NCBI GenBank assembly: GCA_017517815.1
Contig: JAFWYA010000018.1
Span: 45,512 to 109,511 of the forward strand
Direction: 5' to 3'
Length of the DNA stretch: 64,000 nt
Source of the DNA: Clostridia bacterium
GTDB lineage: Bacteria; Bacillota_A; Clostridia; Christensenellales; Aristaeellaceae
Below are positions 44,376-53,211 of this stretch, one piece after another. Position 1 is the first letter of the stretch. Each line of letters begins with the position of its first letter. The translations under genes were made by a program, and so were the position numbers. The notes under the pieces were generated by a model that was given only the letters and a program-made list of their open reading frames with translations, did not search any database and was not told the DNA's origin.

Positions 44376-46025
44376 TTATTTCAGATAGTCCACATAGTAG
44401 CCCAGATATTCGGCATAGCCCAGAGCATCCAGCTCGTCGAAGTACTTGGCAATCTCTTCGTCAGTCAGCGCACGAGCACCGGTGATGAACTTCGCGGTTT
44501 CAGCCTCGACATAAGGATCGATAACGGACTTCAGCTCCACAATACGCTCGTTGGTCTTACTGTCGAAGAAAACGTTTCCGGGATAGCCATCGGTATAGTA
44601 AGGCTTCTGGTACATGACGCGGGTTGCATAGCAGCGGAAGTCTTTGCTGTCCAGAGACCATACGCGGCGGTAATCCGTACCACAGTAGGCGGCAACATCT
44701 TCAAAGAAGGTACGGTAGTCGCCGAACTGTACGCCGGTAAACGGCATGATCTTCTGCTGACGGTAGAGGTTTTCCATGCCGTTATAGCGTCCCTCGGGGT
44801 CATTCTCCACTTCGGGGTATTTGAGCCAGTTGGTGGCATCGTCCCAATACCAGCCCTTGGTGTAGCCTTCGTACATGTACTTCTCATCCGTGGTCAGGGG
44901 GCCATAGAAGCCAAGTACCAGACCCGTCTTGTTGAAGAAGAAGTCAGCAATCTTGCAGCACAGCTCGGGATATTCGGTGTTGGCGTTGATCACCCAGCGA
45001 CCGGTAGAGAGGGCGTTCATGTTGGAGGGCCAAACCCTCTGGTCATTGACGGAACTGGTCAGCGGCAGATTGGAGGTCCAGTTCATGAACAACTCGGTGT
45101 TGGCGTTTGCAGGATCCTCGGTGGCAGTGAATGCCTTATCCTCAGCAATATAGCCGCGCACAGTGGTACCGGTGGTGGTGTAGAAGTCACGGGACATCAG
45201 GCCTTCGGAGTAGATGGTATTCATAGCATCCAGGAAGAGCGGATATGCTTCCTTGTCGCCATAGGGGAACACAACTTCGCCGTTGCGCATAGCGACCGTC
45301 AGACCGGTGGGATCAGTCGTCACAAAGCCAAGGCTGGAGAGCAGGATAACAGAGGGGTTGTTGGCTTTATAGCCGCCATTGAAAGCAACGCCGTCAGGGT
45401 TGACCTTCTGGAACATACGCAGCGCATCGATGAACTCGTCGAGGGTTTCAGGCATCTTCAGGCCGGCATCCTCCAGAAACTTGGTATTTAAGTACACGGA
45501 GGTACCAGCGCGGGTTTCGTCCAGAGGATCGGCGATGCCGCCCAGCGCATACATGTGGCCGTCAGGAGCGGTGATAGCGTCCTTCCAACTGGGATTTTCC
45601 TCATAGATGGCCTTCAGGTTAGGCATATAGTCCAAATACTGATCCACCTTCAGGAACATCTGCTCATTCTGGCCGTAGGTGACCAGGTCGGTCGTCGTCA
45701 CGCCCATGTTGAGCATAATGTCGGGGAAGTCGCCGGTAGCAAGCGCCAGGTTCTTGTATTCCACGGCGTCGGCAACCTGTTCCACATGCACCTTCACATT
45801 ATGCTCTTCTTCAAGGAATTTCCAGAGCCAGATCTGGTCGGCATCTGCCTGCGTGGCTTCCTGGGACATGACCAGCGTAACTTCGATCATTTCGCCGTCT
45901 TTGACCATGGGGGTGGTGACGCTGTCGCTTTCCATGTTCAGGTACGACGGAACGTCAGCAAAGGCGTTTGCTCCAACCGATACGCACAACACAAGCGCCA
46001 AGAGGAACGAGAAAACCTTTTTCAT
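44376..46025 (-). CDS. ABC transporter solute-binding protein (island sugar locus)
   Basis: A 549-residue exported binding protein. Its signal peptide reads MKKVFSFLLALVLCVSVGANAFA-D. Family features include DADQIWLWKFLEEEHNVKVH, TGDFPDIMLNMG, YLDYMPNLKAIYEENPSWK and the SVYLNTKFLEDAGL hinge region. It delivers substrate to the two permeases encoded upstream. AAAGGAGGG precedes the ATG. It is longer than, and clearly different from, the chromosomal copy at 23536, so the ligands probably differ. Confidence 0.92.
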   Translation of the reverse strand: MKKVFSFLLALVLCVSVGANAFADVPSYLNMESDSVTTPMVKDGEMIEVTLVMSQEATQADADQIWLWKFLEEEHNVKVHVEQVADAVEYKNLALATGDFPDIMLNMGVTTTDLVTYGQNEQMFLKVDQYLDYMPNLKAIYEENPSWKDAITAPDGHMYALGGIADPLDETRAGTSVYLNTKFLEDAGLKMPETLDEFIDALRMFQKVNPDGVAFNGGYKANNPSVILLSSLGFVTTDPTGLTVAMRNGEVVFPYGDKEAYPLFLDAMNTIYSEGLMSRDFYTTTGTTVRGYIAEDKAFTATEDPANANTELFMNWTSNLPLTSSVNDQRVWPSNMNALSTGRWVINANTEYPELCCKIADFFFNKTGLVLGFYGPLTTDEKYMYEGYTKGWYWDDATNWLKYPEVENDPEGRYNGMENLYRQQKIMPFTGVQFGDYRTFFEDVAAYCGTDYRRVWSLDSKDFRCYATRVMYQKPYYTDGYPGNVFFDSKTNERIVELKSVIDPYVEAETAKFITGARALTDEEIAKYFDELDALGYAEYLGYYVDYLK

Positions 46026-46063
46026 AAGTGACCCTCCTTTTTATTTAAAGCTCATTCGAGCTT

Positions 46064-46963
46064 TTAACCCTTGATAGCGCCAATCATGACGCCCTTAACA
46101 AAGTACTTCTGGACGAATGGATAGGCAATCAGCAGCGGGGCGGCGCTGATGAAAATCAGCGCGTATTTCATTGCTTCCGCCATATATGCCCTGCGTGCCG
46201 CCACGGCAATTGCCTCGGTATCGCCGGACAGGGTAGCGTTTGTAAGTGCCATTTCGTTTGAAATAAGGATATTGCGTAATACCAGCTGAAGCGGAAACAG
46301 CTTTGATGTGCGCAGGTACAGCAGCGCATTGTAGTAGCTGTTCCAGTGTCCAACCGCGTAGAAAAGAGTCATTACAGCAATGATGGGCATTGACAGCGGC
46401 AGTGCGATGCGTACGAAAGTATAGAATTCACTGGAGCCATCTATGGATGCAGCTTCATACAGTGCATCAGGTATGTTTCCTTCAAAGAACTGCCTTGTTA
46501 CAAGCAGATTCCAGCAGGATACGCCTGCACCCAAAATCATAGCCATCGGAGAATTGATCATCCCCAGATTTTTCATGTTCAGGTATGTTGGAATCATTCC
46601 GCCGCTGAAGTACATGGTGATCAGAAAGTAGGTGGCAAGAATCTTTCTGCCGGGCAGATACTTCTTGGTGAGCACATACGCTGCTGGTATGGTCAGCAGC
46701 AGATTGTAGGTTGTGCCCAGAATGGTGTAAACGATCGTATTCCGGTAGCCAGTCCACACGCTGCTTTCCTGAAACACATTCGCGTAAGCCGTCATCGTAA
46801 TTCCTTTGGGATAAAGAAACACATTGCCCTTGACGACTTCATAGGGCTCTGAAATGGATGCAATCAACACGAAGTAGAGCGGATAAATGAACAACAGTGT
46901 CAGGCAAAACAACAATGCTGCATTGATCGCGCCAAACCATCGCTCGCTCCTGCTTTGTCTCAT
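46064..46963 (-). CDS. Carbohydrate ABC transporter permease, YtcP type (island)
   Basis: A 299-residue permease with about six membrane segments, the EAA loop YEAASIDGSSEFYTFVRIALP and the YFVKGVMIGAIKG tail. I start at MRQSRSERWF, which has GGAGG 7 nt upstream, rather than the longer frame to 47023 that overlaps the previous gene. It is the second permease of the island importer. Confidence 0.93.
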   Translation of the reverse strand: MRQSRSERWFGAINAALLFCLTLLFIYPLYFVLIASISEPYEVVKGNVFLYPKGITMTAYANVFQESSVWTGYRNTIVYTILGTTYNLLLTIPAAYVLTKKYLPGRKILATYFLITMYFSGGMIPTYLNMKNLGMINSPMAMILGAGVSCWNLLVTRQFFEGNIPDALYEAASIDGSSEFYTFVRIALPLSMPIIAVMTLFYAVGHWNSYYNALLYLRTSKLFPLQLVLRNILISNEMALTNATLSGDTEAIAVAARRAYMAEAMKYALIFISAAPLLIAYPFVQKYFVKGVMIGAIKG

Positions 46964-46976
46964 AGCGTTTCCTCCC

Positions 46977-47897
46977 TCACCACAAGCTGACGCCGCTGGA
47001 TTTCTTTGCAATGAAATTGACAAGCAGAATCACAATTACGTTGACAATATTATTAAACAATCCGATCGCGCTTGCATAGCTCAACTGCCCGTTATTAATG
47101 CCCATCTCATATACATAGGTGGAGAGCACTCTGGACGCTTCCATGTTCAAAGAATTTTGCAGCAGGAATATTTTTTCAAAACCGACGGACAACACATGGC
47201 CGGTGCTGAGAATCAGCATGGTAATCACGGTTGGCAGGATACTGGGAAATATTACATGCAGAATTGTCTGGAAGCGATTGGCTCCATCAATTTTGGACGC
47301 CTCAATTAGTTCGGGCGATACAGAACTCAGCGCAGCAATATAGATGATGGTATCCCAGCCAATGTTCTGCCACACGCCACTCCATACATACAGACTTGGG
47401 AAGTATTTGGGAATAGTGATGATATCCACACGTTCCAGACCTATCATAGAACGCACATTGTTGAATAAGCCATTATTATACTGCGTGAACAGCACAAGCA
47501 TGGAGCATACAATTACGGTGGATACAAAATGGGGAGCATAGGAAACCATCTGTACATACTTTTTATACCCAGGAGAGGCAACCTCGTTCATCATGAGCGC
47601 CAGAATCACAGCACAGGGGAAGGTGGCCAGCGAATAGAGGCTGATCGAAAGCGTGTTGCGGATGATCAACCAGAAGTCTCTGTAGGAGAAAAACTGCAGA
47701 AACCATTTCGCTCCTACCCAGTCACTGCCCCAGATACCCTTTGTGGGGCGGTAATTCTTAAAAGCAATCTGCAGACCGTAGATGGGTACATAGTGAAAGA
47801 TCAGTACAGAAATCAACGCAGGCAGAATCAACGCATAAAGCTGCCAGCATTTCAGCATCCTTTTGCCCAGTGTTCTGCGCGGGCTGATTGCATTCAT
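46977..47897 (-). CDS. Carbohydrate ABC transporter permease, LplB type (island)
   Basis: A 306-residue permease with about six hydrophobic segments, FHYVPIYGLQIAF at the first segment and the EAA loop IEASKIDGANRFQTILHVIFP. It starts 5 nt after the aldolase stop and uses an AAGGAG site inside the aldolase end, so translation is coupled. It pairs with the 46064 gene product. Confidence 0.93.
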   Translation of the reverse strand: MNAISPRRTLGKRMLKCWQLYALILPALISVLIFHYVPIYGLQIAFKNYRPTKGIWGSDWVGAKWFLQFFSYRDFWLIIRNTLSISLYSLATFPCAVILALMMNEVASPGYKKYVQMVSYAPHFVSTVIVCSMLVLFTQYNNGLFNNVRSMIGLERVDIITIPKYFPSLYVWSGVWQNIGWDTIIYIAALSSVSPELIEASKIDGANRFQTILHVIFPSILPTVITMLILSTGHVLSVGFEKIFLLQNSLNMEASRVLSTYVYEMGINNGQLSYASAIGLFNNIVNVIVILLVNFIAKKSSGVSLW

Positions 47898-47902
47898 TCA
47901 TG

Positions 47903-48679
47903 TCACTCCTTCACAGAGAAGATGCTTTTTGCCTTTTTATGGATCAGGCACGCACCATTGGCAAGGGCGTTTAATTCGCTCCCGACGCTGAAACAATTCA
48001 TACCGATTCCGACACAATAGGACAGCAGAGCATCATTGGAGGTAATTACCCCCGACCATTTCCCGCAGCGCTGGGAAATCTGCCTCACCATCATGAAAAG
48101 CTCCTGAACCTCAGGCGCGTCATACTGTCCCAAAATTCCCATGCGCTGGGTCAAATCATTGGGGCCGATGAGGATGCCGTCAATTCCTTCGGTCGTGCAG
48201 ATGGCCTCCAGATCCTCGGGTGGCAGCTGCGATTCAATCTGCGCAATCACGATATTGCTTTGGTTGGCTACCTTCAACAGCTCCACCACATGATCGCTAC
48301 TGTAATTGGTGTGCGCTCGGAATGTGGATACCCCGCGGTCTCCCTGCGGTGCATACAAGCATCGGTGAGCCAACTCATAAGCCTGTTTTGCGGTAGTAGT
48401 ATTGCTCATCAGTATACCGCGCGCACCCATATCCAGATATCTCTCCACGGAACCGATTGAATCGTCGTTAACTCGAATGATTGTGTCTATTCCATGACCA
48501 TCCGCCACAGAGATCAGATTGGCAACCTGTGATTTGTCAAAATATCCGTGTTCACAATCGATGAGGATGAAATCAAATCCCGCGTTTGAAAGAATTCTGA
48601 CAATGTTGGGTGTATACAATTCAGACAACATGATTCCACATACTTTTTCTCCGCGTTTGAGCCTGTCCTTAAGAAGCAT
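47903..48679 (-). CDS. HpcH/HpaI-family aldolase
   Basis: A 258-residue class II pyruvate aldolase of the HpcH/HpaI group, related to 2-keto-3-deoxy-sugar-acid aldolases. Family blocks are DFILIDCEHGYFDKSQV (metal and base), IIRVNDDSIGSVERYLDMGARGILM, IAQIES (metal Glu) and GIDGILIGPNDLTQRMG. It splits a 2-keto-3-deoxy acid to pyruvate and an aldehyde. I start at MLLKDRLKRG (AAGGGTGAG upstream); the longer frame to 48832 crosses the DeoR promoter. First gene of the seven-gene island operon. Confidence 0.9.
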   Translation of the reverse strand: MLLKDRLKRGEKVCGIMLSELYTPNIVRILSNAGFDFILIDCEHGYFDKSQVANLISVADGHGIDTIIRVNDDSIGSVERYLDMGARGILMSNTTTAKQAYELAHRCLYAPQGDRGVSTFRAHTNYSSDHVVELLKVANQSNIVIAQIESQLPPEDLEAICTTEGIDGILIGPNDLTQRMGILGQYDAPEVQELFMMVRQISQRCGKWSGVITSNDALLSYCVGIGMNCFSVGSELNALANGACLIHKKAKSIFSVKE

Positions 48680-48715
48680 GTTCTCACCCTTATTCCGTTC
48701 AGTTGTTGTGTTACT

Positions 48716-48744
48716 TTGACAAGATGCCATGGGTATGGTATAAT
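48716..48744 (+). promoter_or_regulatory. Promoter of the DeoR gene with overlapping divergent elements
   Basis: TTGACA (48716-48721), a 17-nt spacer and TATAAT (48739-48744) form a consensus promoter. The same AT block reads TATTAT on the minus strand and may be the -10 for the aldolase operon. TTGACA followed by TGCCAT occurs twice (48716-48730 and 48753-48769), a possible direct-repeat operator. Confidence 0.8.
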
Positions 48745-48769
48745 ATTCTAATTGACAGGAGGTGCCATA

Positions 48770-49525
48770 ATGCTGAAGGAAGAAAGGCTGCAAGCCATTT
48801 ACGAATATATACATGAACAAAAATTTGTTCATGTTGCGGAACTGAGCCAGGCTTTCTTTATCAGCGAAACCTCTATTCGCAGGGATTTAACAAAGCTGGA
48901 GAATTCCGGCCTGATCAAAAAGACCTATGGCGGTGCTTTGATCAAGGAAAATATCAACGATGTGTTGCCCCTGAAGGCAAGAGCCAACACTGCCGCAAAA
49001 GCAAAGAATGTCATTGCTGAAAAAGCGAAACAGTTCATCAGAGCCGGCGATGTGATCTTCATGGATTCCAGCAGTACCGTTCTGGCGCTGGTTCCTCATC
49101 TGAAGAACATTCCAAACCTGACTGTTATTACACATGGGCTCAAAATTGCCTGCGATCTGGTTGAGCATACCAAGGTAAAGGTCTATTGTCTGGGCGGTTT
49201 GATCAGCACTCACACTTATTCAGCTAACGGCATGATGACTATTCATGCCCTGCAGAACATGCGCGCAAACAAGTTCTTTGTCTCACCGAAGGGCATCAGC
49301 CATTCCGGCGTTTACTGCGCCAGTGAAGAAGAAGCTGAAATCCGCCGGATCATGCTTGAGCACAGCGATGAAACCTATCTGCTTTGCAGCGTGAACAAAT
49401 TTGATCAAACCGCCGTTTTTCAACTCTGTTCGTTGGATCGGATCAAGCAGATTATCACCGACGAAGAGCCGGGAGAAAAGTGGAAGAAGACCTTTGAAGC
49501 GAAGCAGATCAATATGATTTATTAA
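48770..49525 (+). CDS. DeoR/GlpR-family transcriptional regulator
   Basis: A 251-residue regulator. The N-terminal helix-turn-helix is KFVHVAELSQAFFISETSIRRDLTKLENSGLIKKTYGGA, and the C-terminal sensor has the family motifs FMDSSSTVLALVPHL and ITHGLKIA, followed by CLGG. This family is controlled by sugar phosphates. The ATG at 48770 has AGGAGG 7 nt upstream. It lies divergent from the aldolase-transporter operon and most likely represses it. Its stop overlaps the convergent BNR gene by 4 bp. Confidence 0.93.
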   Translation: MLKEERLQAIYEYIHEQKFVHVAELSQAFFISETSIRRDLTKLENSGLIKKTYGGALIKENINDVLPLKARANTAAKAKNVIAEKAKQFIRAGDVIFMDSSSTVLALVPHLKNIPNLTVITHGLKIACDLVEHTKVKVYCLGGLISTHTYSANGMMTIHALQNMRANKFFVSPKGISHSGVYCASEEEAEIRRIMLEHSDETYLLCSVNKFDQTAVFQLCSLDRIKQIITDEEPGEKWKKTFEAKQINMIY

Positions 49526-50685
49526 TCCCCCTGGATCAGTTTTCCGGGCTTGATGGCAATGTGACGCAGATACGACCCTTCTGAAACCAGTTTTCCGGCA
49601 AGGATGTCCTCTTCCCGGAGCTTGCAGATCAGAATTTCTCCATCGATCGCCCTGTTACGGTCATAGGTGATATAAATCGAACCGTCTGCCTTCTGATCCG
49701 AATCCGGATATGAGATTTCAAATCTTTCGTCCAGAAGAAAGCCATCGCTCCAAGTCTGGCCGTCATCCTCTGACAGGAAAGCCGTGAGTTCGCGCCGGTC
49801 AGGCGCCGCCTTTTCAAGCGTTTTGCCGTGCTTGATCAGAAGTAGACGCCCGGAGGCAAGCTTGCGCAGGTGGAATCGTGCGCTCACACTCTGAGGAACA
49901 GCCGGTTCCGGCGCAGACCAGCTCTTGCCCGCATCCGGAGACCATGTCTGAAGCAGGCCGTGCTCCGCGGTGCGACCCATCATCCACAGCCGATCATCAT
50001 CCGACAATTCAACAAACATATGCTCGTCAAACAGCGAATCAATGAACGAAACGCCGCCTCTTCTCGTCCATGTTTCTCCTTCATCCGTTGAAACCATAAT
50101 ATTAGCCATGCGCAGCAGATCCAGTTCATGGAAGCATTCTGTAAACGGGGGACGAATGAGGTGCCTTTTCCAGATGGATACCGGCAGCAGCCACTCGCCT
50201 TTTCGAGTAACAATTGGCTTGTTAAGCGTACATCCATAGAAAATATACTGCGGCTTGGTCCAGCTGCGTTCATCTGAATCTGGATTGTCACAGCGAATGG
50301 CCCAGTTCGATGAGGAGCCGTCAAAATGCTCCATTGATTGGTTAAAGAACAGCCACAGTCTGTTTCGGGGATCCACCCACAGTGTACCGACAATGGTGCA
50401 TCTTCTGCAGCCCAGGCTCTCGTCATGAGGATCAATAGCAAGAATAGGTTCGGACCAAGTAGCGCCGTCATCATCGGAGTAGGCTAGCAGAAAAAACGCA
50501 TTTGCATTGTCACCACCGCCAACCCAACAGGCATAAATCCGGCCTCCTGCCGTAACTGCAACGCCAATCGTCATTCCATAATCTTGTTCTGCAATCGAAT
50601 ATCGCGGAAGAGGATGGTGATTAATGACTGGAACGTCTGCACCACGGAGCAATTTTGACAATTCATGTTCATTCATAGTGATCAT
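49522..50685 (-). CDS. Cytoplasmic sialidase-like BNR-repeat protein
   Basis: A 387-residue six-bladed beta-propeller of the sialidase superfamily. Four Asp-box repeats are visible: YSDDDGATWSEP, STDEGETWTRRG, SPDAGKSWSAPE and SEDDGQTWSDG. An early Arg/Asp region is present but the full Arg triad of true sialidases is not certain from sequence alone. There is no signal peptide, so it acts on an imported substrate. It could be an exo-sialidase, or one of the BNR proteins that act as lyases or hydrolases on other sugars. It has its own promoter; start either ATG 50685 or 50676. Confidence 0.83.
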   Translation of the reverse strand: MITMNEHELSKLLRGADVPVINHHPLPRYSIAEQDYGMTIGVAVTAGGRIYACWVGGGDNANAFFLLAYSDDDGATWSEPILAIDPHDESLGCRRCTIVGTLWVDPRNRLWLFFNQSMEHFDGSSSNWAIRCDNPDSDERSWTKPQYIFYGCTLNKPIVTRKGEWLLPVSIWKRHLIRPPFTECFHELDLLRMANIMVSTDEGETWTRRGGVSFIDSLFDEHMFVELSDDDRLWMMGRTAEHGLLQTWSPDAGKSWSAPEPAVPQSVSARFHLRKLASGRLLLIKHGKTLEKAAPDRRELTAFLSEDDGQTWSDGFLLDERFEISYPDSDQKADGSIYITYDRNRAIDGEILICKLREEDILAGKLVSEGSYLRHIAIKPGKLIQGD

Positions 50686-50708
50686 TTTCCTCTCTATTGG
50701 TTATACTC

Positions 50709-50737
50709 AGTATATTTTGATGCTTATCTTCTGTCAA
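50709..50737 (-). promoter_or_regulatory. Promoter of the BNR protein with palindrome over the -10
   Basis: On the minus strand, TTGACA (50732-50737), a 17-nt spacer and TATACT (50709-50714). The -10 forms half of a 13-bp palindrome TATACTCAGTATA (50702-50714), a likely operator. Confidence 0.8.
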
Positions 50738-50991
50738 CAGTGGTGTAAAAATGGGCGAATGTTCATTTATTTTTTTATTTTTGACCAACATCGATCAAAA
50801 ATGAGCATTTTTACCGATTCTTACTAAGAAAACAACTCCTTGAACATAACTGTGCATGAACAAATCAAAAATTTTGTATCTGACTCATCAGGTTCTTCAA
50901 ACGCAATGTTTAGACCGGAGACGCCGTCTTAGTCTTTAGAAAGAGCATATTCAGGAATCAAAACCTCTACATATGCTGGTTTTCAATGGGC
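50738..50991. other. AT-rich spacer between the sugar locus and mobile-element block
   Basis: No convincing gene. A 7-bp inverted repeat TTTTTGA/TCAAAAA (50778-50784, 50795-50801) could be a regulatory site for the BNR promoter. Confidence 0.4.
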
Positions 50992-51270
50992 TTATACACT
51001 CACAATAACGGCGATCACAAACAGGATGATTGCAACCACCATCGCCACACAACACCCCATGGCCTGCCTGTTCTCTCTGGCTTCCTTCTCCCGCTTCGCC
51101 TTGATGTACGGGTTATTCTCCCCATACGGCAAGGGGCCTCCAATGGTAAACGTCTCGATCAGGTCCACCTGCTCCCATCCTTCGGGCACATAGTGCTCCT
51201 TCGTTGTGCGGAAAATCTCCTTTTTGCCGGTTGCCTTTTCCCGGATGATCTTGACCCACACAGTTGTCAT
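50992..51270 (-). CDS. Small protein with C-terminal membrane anchor
   Basis: A 92-residue product starting at MTTVWVKIIREKATGKKEIFR, with GGAGGATAAAAGC upstream, 17 nt behind the resolvase stop. The first about 65 residues are charged and soluble; the last about 25 form one hydrophobic segment (GCCVAMVVAIILFVIAVIVSV). A longer open frame overlapping the resolvase is an artefact. Unknown function, downstream of a site-specific recombinase in a mobile element. Confidence 0.65.
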   Translation of the reverse strand: MTTVWVKIIREKATGKKEIFRTTKEHYVPEGWEQVDLIETFTIGGPLPYGENNPYIKAKREKEARENRQAMGCCVAMVVAIILFVIAVIVSV

Positions 51271-51287
51271 GCTTTTATCCTCCTTCA

Positions 51288-51872
51288 TTACTTCAGCAGC
51301 TTCAGATACTTGTACACCGTAGGCCTGCTCAGCCTGCACAGACGTGCAAGTTCCGTCAGATTGATTTGATCGGCCATGAACATGGGATAATGCCGGTAGA
51401 AAACCGCCGGGATATCCTCCTTCGTGGTGTGCGGCCTGCCTATCTTCTTCCCCTTGGCCTTGGCATTGTCCATGCCGCTTTTCACCCGCGCGCGGATCAT
51501 CGCGAGCTCCAGCTGGCTGAATACGCCCGCCATCTGCAAAAATGCCTCGCTCATGGGATCCGCCTGACCGTTGCGGCAGTCCAGCGTGATGCTGCCCACA
51601 ATGATCAGCCGCAGGTGCTTTTCCCGCACTCGGTCGATGATCTCGCACAGCTGCTGTGTGCTTCTGGCCAGGCGGGACACCTCCATCACAATGATCGTGT
51701 CTCCCGCCTCCGCCTGATCGAGCATCGCCTCCTGCTGCCTTTTCACCTTGCTGTCGCCGTGCTCATATTCAAAGATGATCTCCTCAGCCTCGGCTGCCTT
51801 CAGTTCCCTGATCTGCCGGTTGATGTCCTGCCTGTCCTCGTTTGTGCTGCAGCGCGCATAGCCGTATATCAT
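51288..51872 (-). CDS. Serine recombinase of the resolvase/invertase family
   Basis: A 194-residue site-specific recombinase. The nucleophile is Ser9 in GYARCSTNEDRQ; VMEVSRLARST and the long E-helix follow. The C-terminal GRPHTTKEDI and LTELARLCRLSRPTVYKYLKLL form the DNA-binding helix-turn-helix. The length is that of plasmid and transposon resolvases (Tn3/Hin type). It probably resolves dimers or inverts a segment of the element; no matching res-like or invertible site was identified by eye. AGGAGG lies ahead of its ATG. Confidence 0.92.
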   Translation of the reverse strand: MIYGYARCSTNEDRQDINRQIRELKAAEAEEIIFEYEHGDSKVKRQQEAMLDQAEAGDTIIVMEVSRLARSTQQLCEIIDRVREKHLRLIIVGSITLDCRNGQADPMSEAFLQMAGVFSQLELAMIRARVKSGMDNAKAKGKKIGRPHTTKEDIPAVFYRHYPMFMADQINLTELARLCRLSRPTVYKYLKLLK

Positions 51873-51980
51873 GATGATTCCTCCTGTCAGTAAAAGGGGC
51901 AGGCGGCTTTCTTTGACGGAAACGCCGCCTTTTCAGCCCCTTTTCGCTTTGGTTTCTGCTTTGAAAAACCGTAAATGAAA

Positions 51981-52250
51981 TCAGTTGGTTTCTCTGCCGC
52001 CTTTCACGGCTGCCTCGTCGCGGCGGATGACTTCGCTGTGATGATCTGCCTGCAGCCGCTGTATCCCGAGCCGCAATGCATACAGGGCGGATATGATCGT
52101 GTCCAAGGCAAGCACCGCTTCTCTGCGTTCTGCCTTTGGGATCTGATAGACAGCCGGCTGGGCTTCCTCCTCCCACAGCCTGACGGCGCCTTCTGCAATC
52201 AGCCGCATTTCACAGAGCTGACTGCCGGTCTCCAACAGGTAATTCTCCAT
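51981..52250 (-). CDS. Small helical protein, unknown
   Basis: An 89-residue, largely alpha-helical, acidic product (MENYLLETGSQLCEMRL start), with GAGGGAGGG upstream, 13 nt behind the ArdC-like gene. No family recognised. The 108 bp between it and the resolvase contain a GC-rich inverted repeat (arms GGCGGC/GCCGCC, 51903-51935 region) that may be a terminator or recombination site. Confidence 0.6.
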   Translation of the reverse strand: MENYLLETGSQLCEMRLIAEGAVRLWEEEAQPAVYQIPKAERREAVLALDTIISALYALRLGIQRLQADHHSEVIRRDEAAVKGGRETN

Positions 52251-52263
52251 GATGCACCCTCCC

Positions 52264-53094
52264 TCACGCCTGATCCAGAATCAGCCTGACGGCCTTTTCG
52301 GCCTTGCCTGCCGCACTGATGATAAAACGCTTGTCATTCTTCAGCACGCTCAGCCAGTTCTGGATATAGGCTGTATTGTTGCGGAAGCTGGAGGACGTCT
52401 CCAATCCGGCGCAGTTGACAAGCGCCGCTGCACCGATCTCCGCGACCAGTTCTTCCTTGCTGTAAGCCTCTGAACCAAAGAAAGCGGTGTTATCAAGCCG
52501 GTTCAGGCGGCTGGCGTGTCCTGTTGAATGCGTCAACTCATGGAAGGCGGTGCTGTAGTATTCAGCGGTTTCCCTGAACTGCTCCATGCAGGGAAGGACA
52601 ACGTGGTCAAAAGCAGGCTGATAATAAGCGCGGTCTCCGCTTTCGTGGGTCAGTTTCACACCAGAGCGCAGGAGGTAGTCAGAGATGAAGGCTTCAGCTT
52701 TTTCGTTCGGGTCTGCCTTTGCGGGAGGTATTTCATCATATCGTGCCTTCAGTCCCTCGCACTGATCGATGTGAAATACATTGTAGTAACGCAGGAAAGG
52801 AATTTGCTTTACCTCTTCGGTATCGGGTTCCTTCTCTTCGATCCACTTCCAGAAGACCACCATGCTGGCCTTCTCTCCCTTTTTGACTCTGCCGCCTTCC
52901 TGCTGACACTGCCTGAAGGTGACATACTCGCCCACCCTGCCCAGCATCATCTGATTGAGCAGGCTGTAGGGCTTGCCGGTGGTGTGGCTGATGGCGACCA
53001 CGTTTCCGCCTGCGACCCACGGCTTGCGCCACGGGATGATTCCCTTTTCCATCTGAGCAATGATGCGATCGGTGACTTCCTTGTAGATATCCAT
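52264..53094 (-). CDS. ArdC-like antirestriction protein
   Basis: A 276-residue protein with the two ArdC parts: an N-terminal ssDNA-binding domain (DRIIAQMEKGIIPWRKPW, then KPYSLLNQMML, VTFRQCQQEGGRVKKGEKA) and a C-terminal zinc-metallopeptidase-like domain with HELTH at 185-189 and a third ligand in EELVAEIGAA. ArdC proteins protect incoming single-stranded DNA from host restriction during transfer. I start at MDIYKEVTDR (AAAGGAAG upstream). It shares an element with a complete type I restriction system, which is notable. The operon direction continues to the resolvase. Confidence 0.88.
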   Translation of the reverse strand: MDIYKEVTDRIIAQMEKGIIPWRKPWVAGGNVVAISHTTGKPYSLLNQMMLGRVGEYVTFRQCQQEGGRVKKGEKASMVVFWKWIEEKEPDTEEVKQIPFLRYYNVFHIDQCEGLKARYDEIPPAKADPNEKAEAFISDYLLRSGVKLTHESGDRAYYQPAFDHVVLPCMEQFRETAEYYSTAFHELTHSTGHASRLNRLDNTAFFGSEAYSKEELVAEIGAAALVNCAGLETSSSFRNNTAYIQNWLSVLKNDKRFIISAAGKAEKAVRLILDQA

Positions 53095-53211
53095 GTTGTA
53101 CTTCCTTTCTGTTGCGGGAAGCACAGCCTGTGTGGTAGAATGACTGTGCTCCCCGTTTCTTTAGCGAGTGCGTGGAGTGTTGCCGGAGTGCTGTGGTAGG
53201 TGCTCCGGCTT

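Noticed and set aside
50992..51648. 218-codon minus frame spanning the small anchored protein and the resolvase
   Set aside because: The upstream part is an out-of-frame reading of the resolvase; the real start at 51270 has a clear ribosome binding site.
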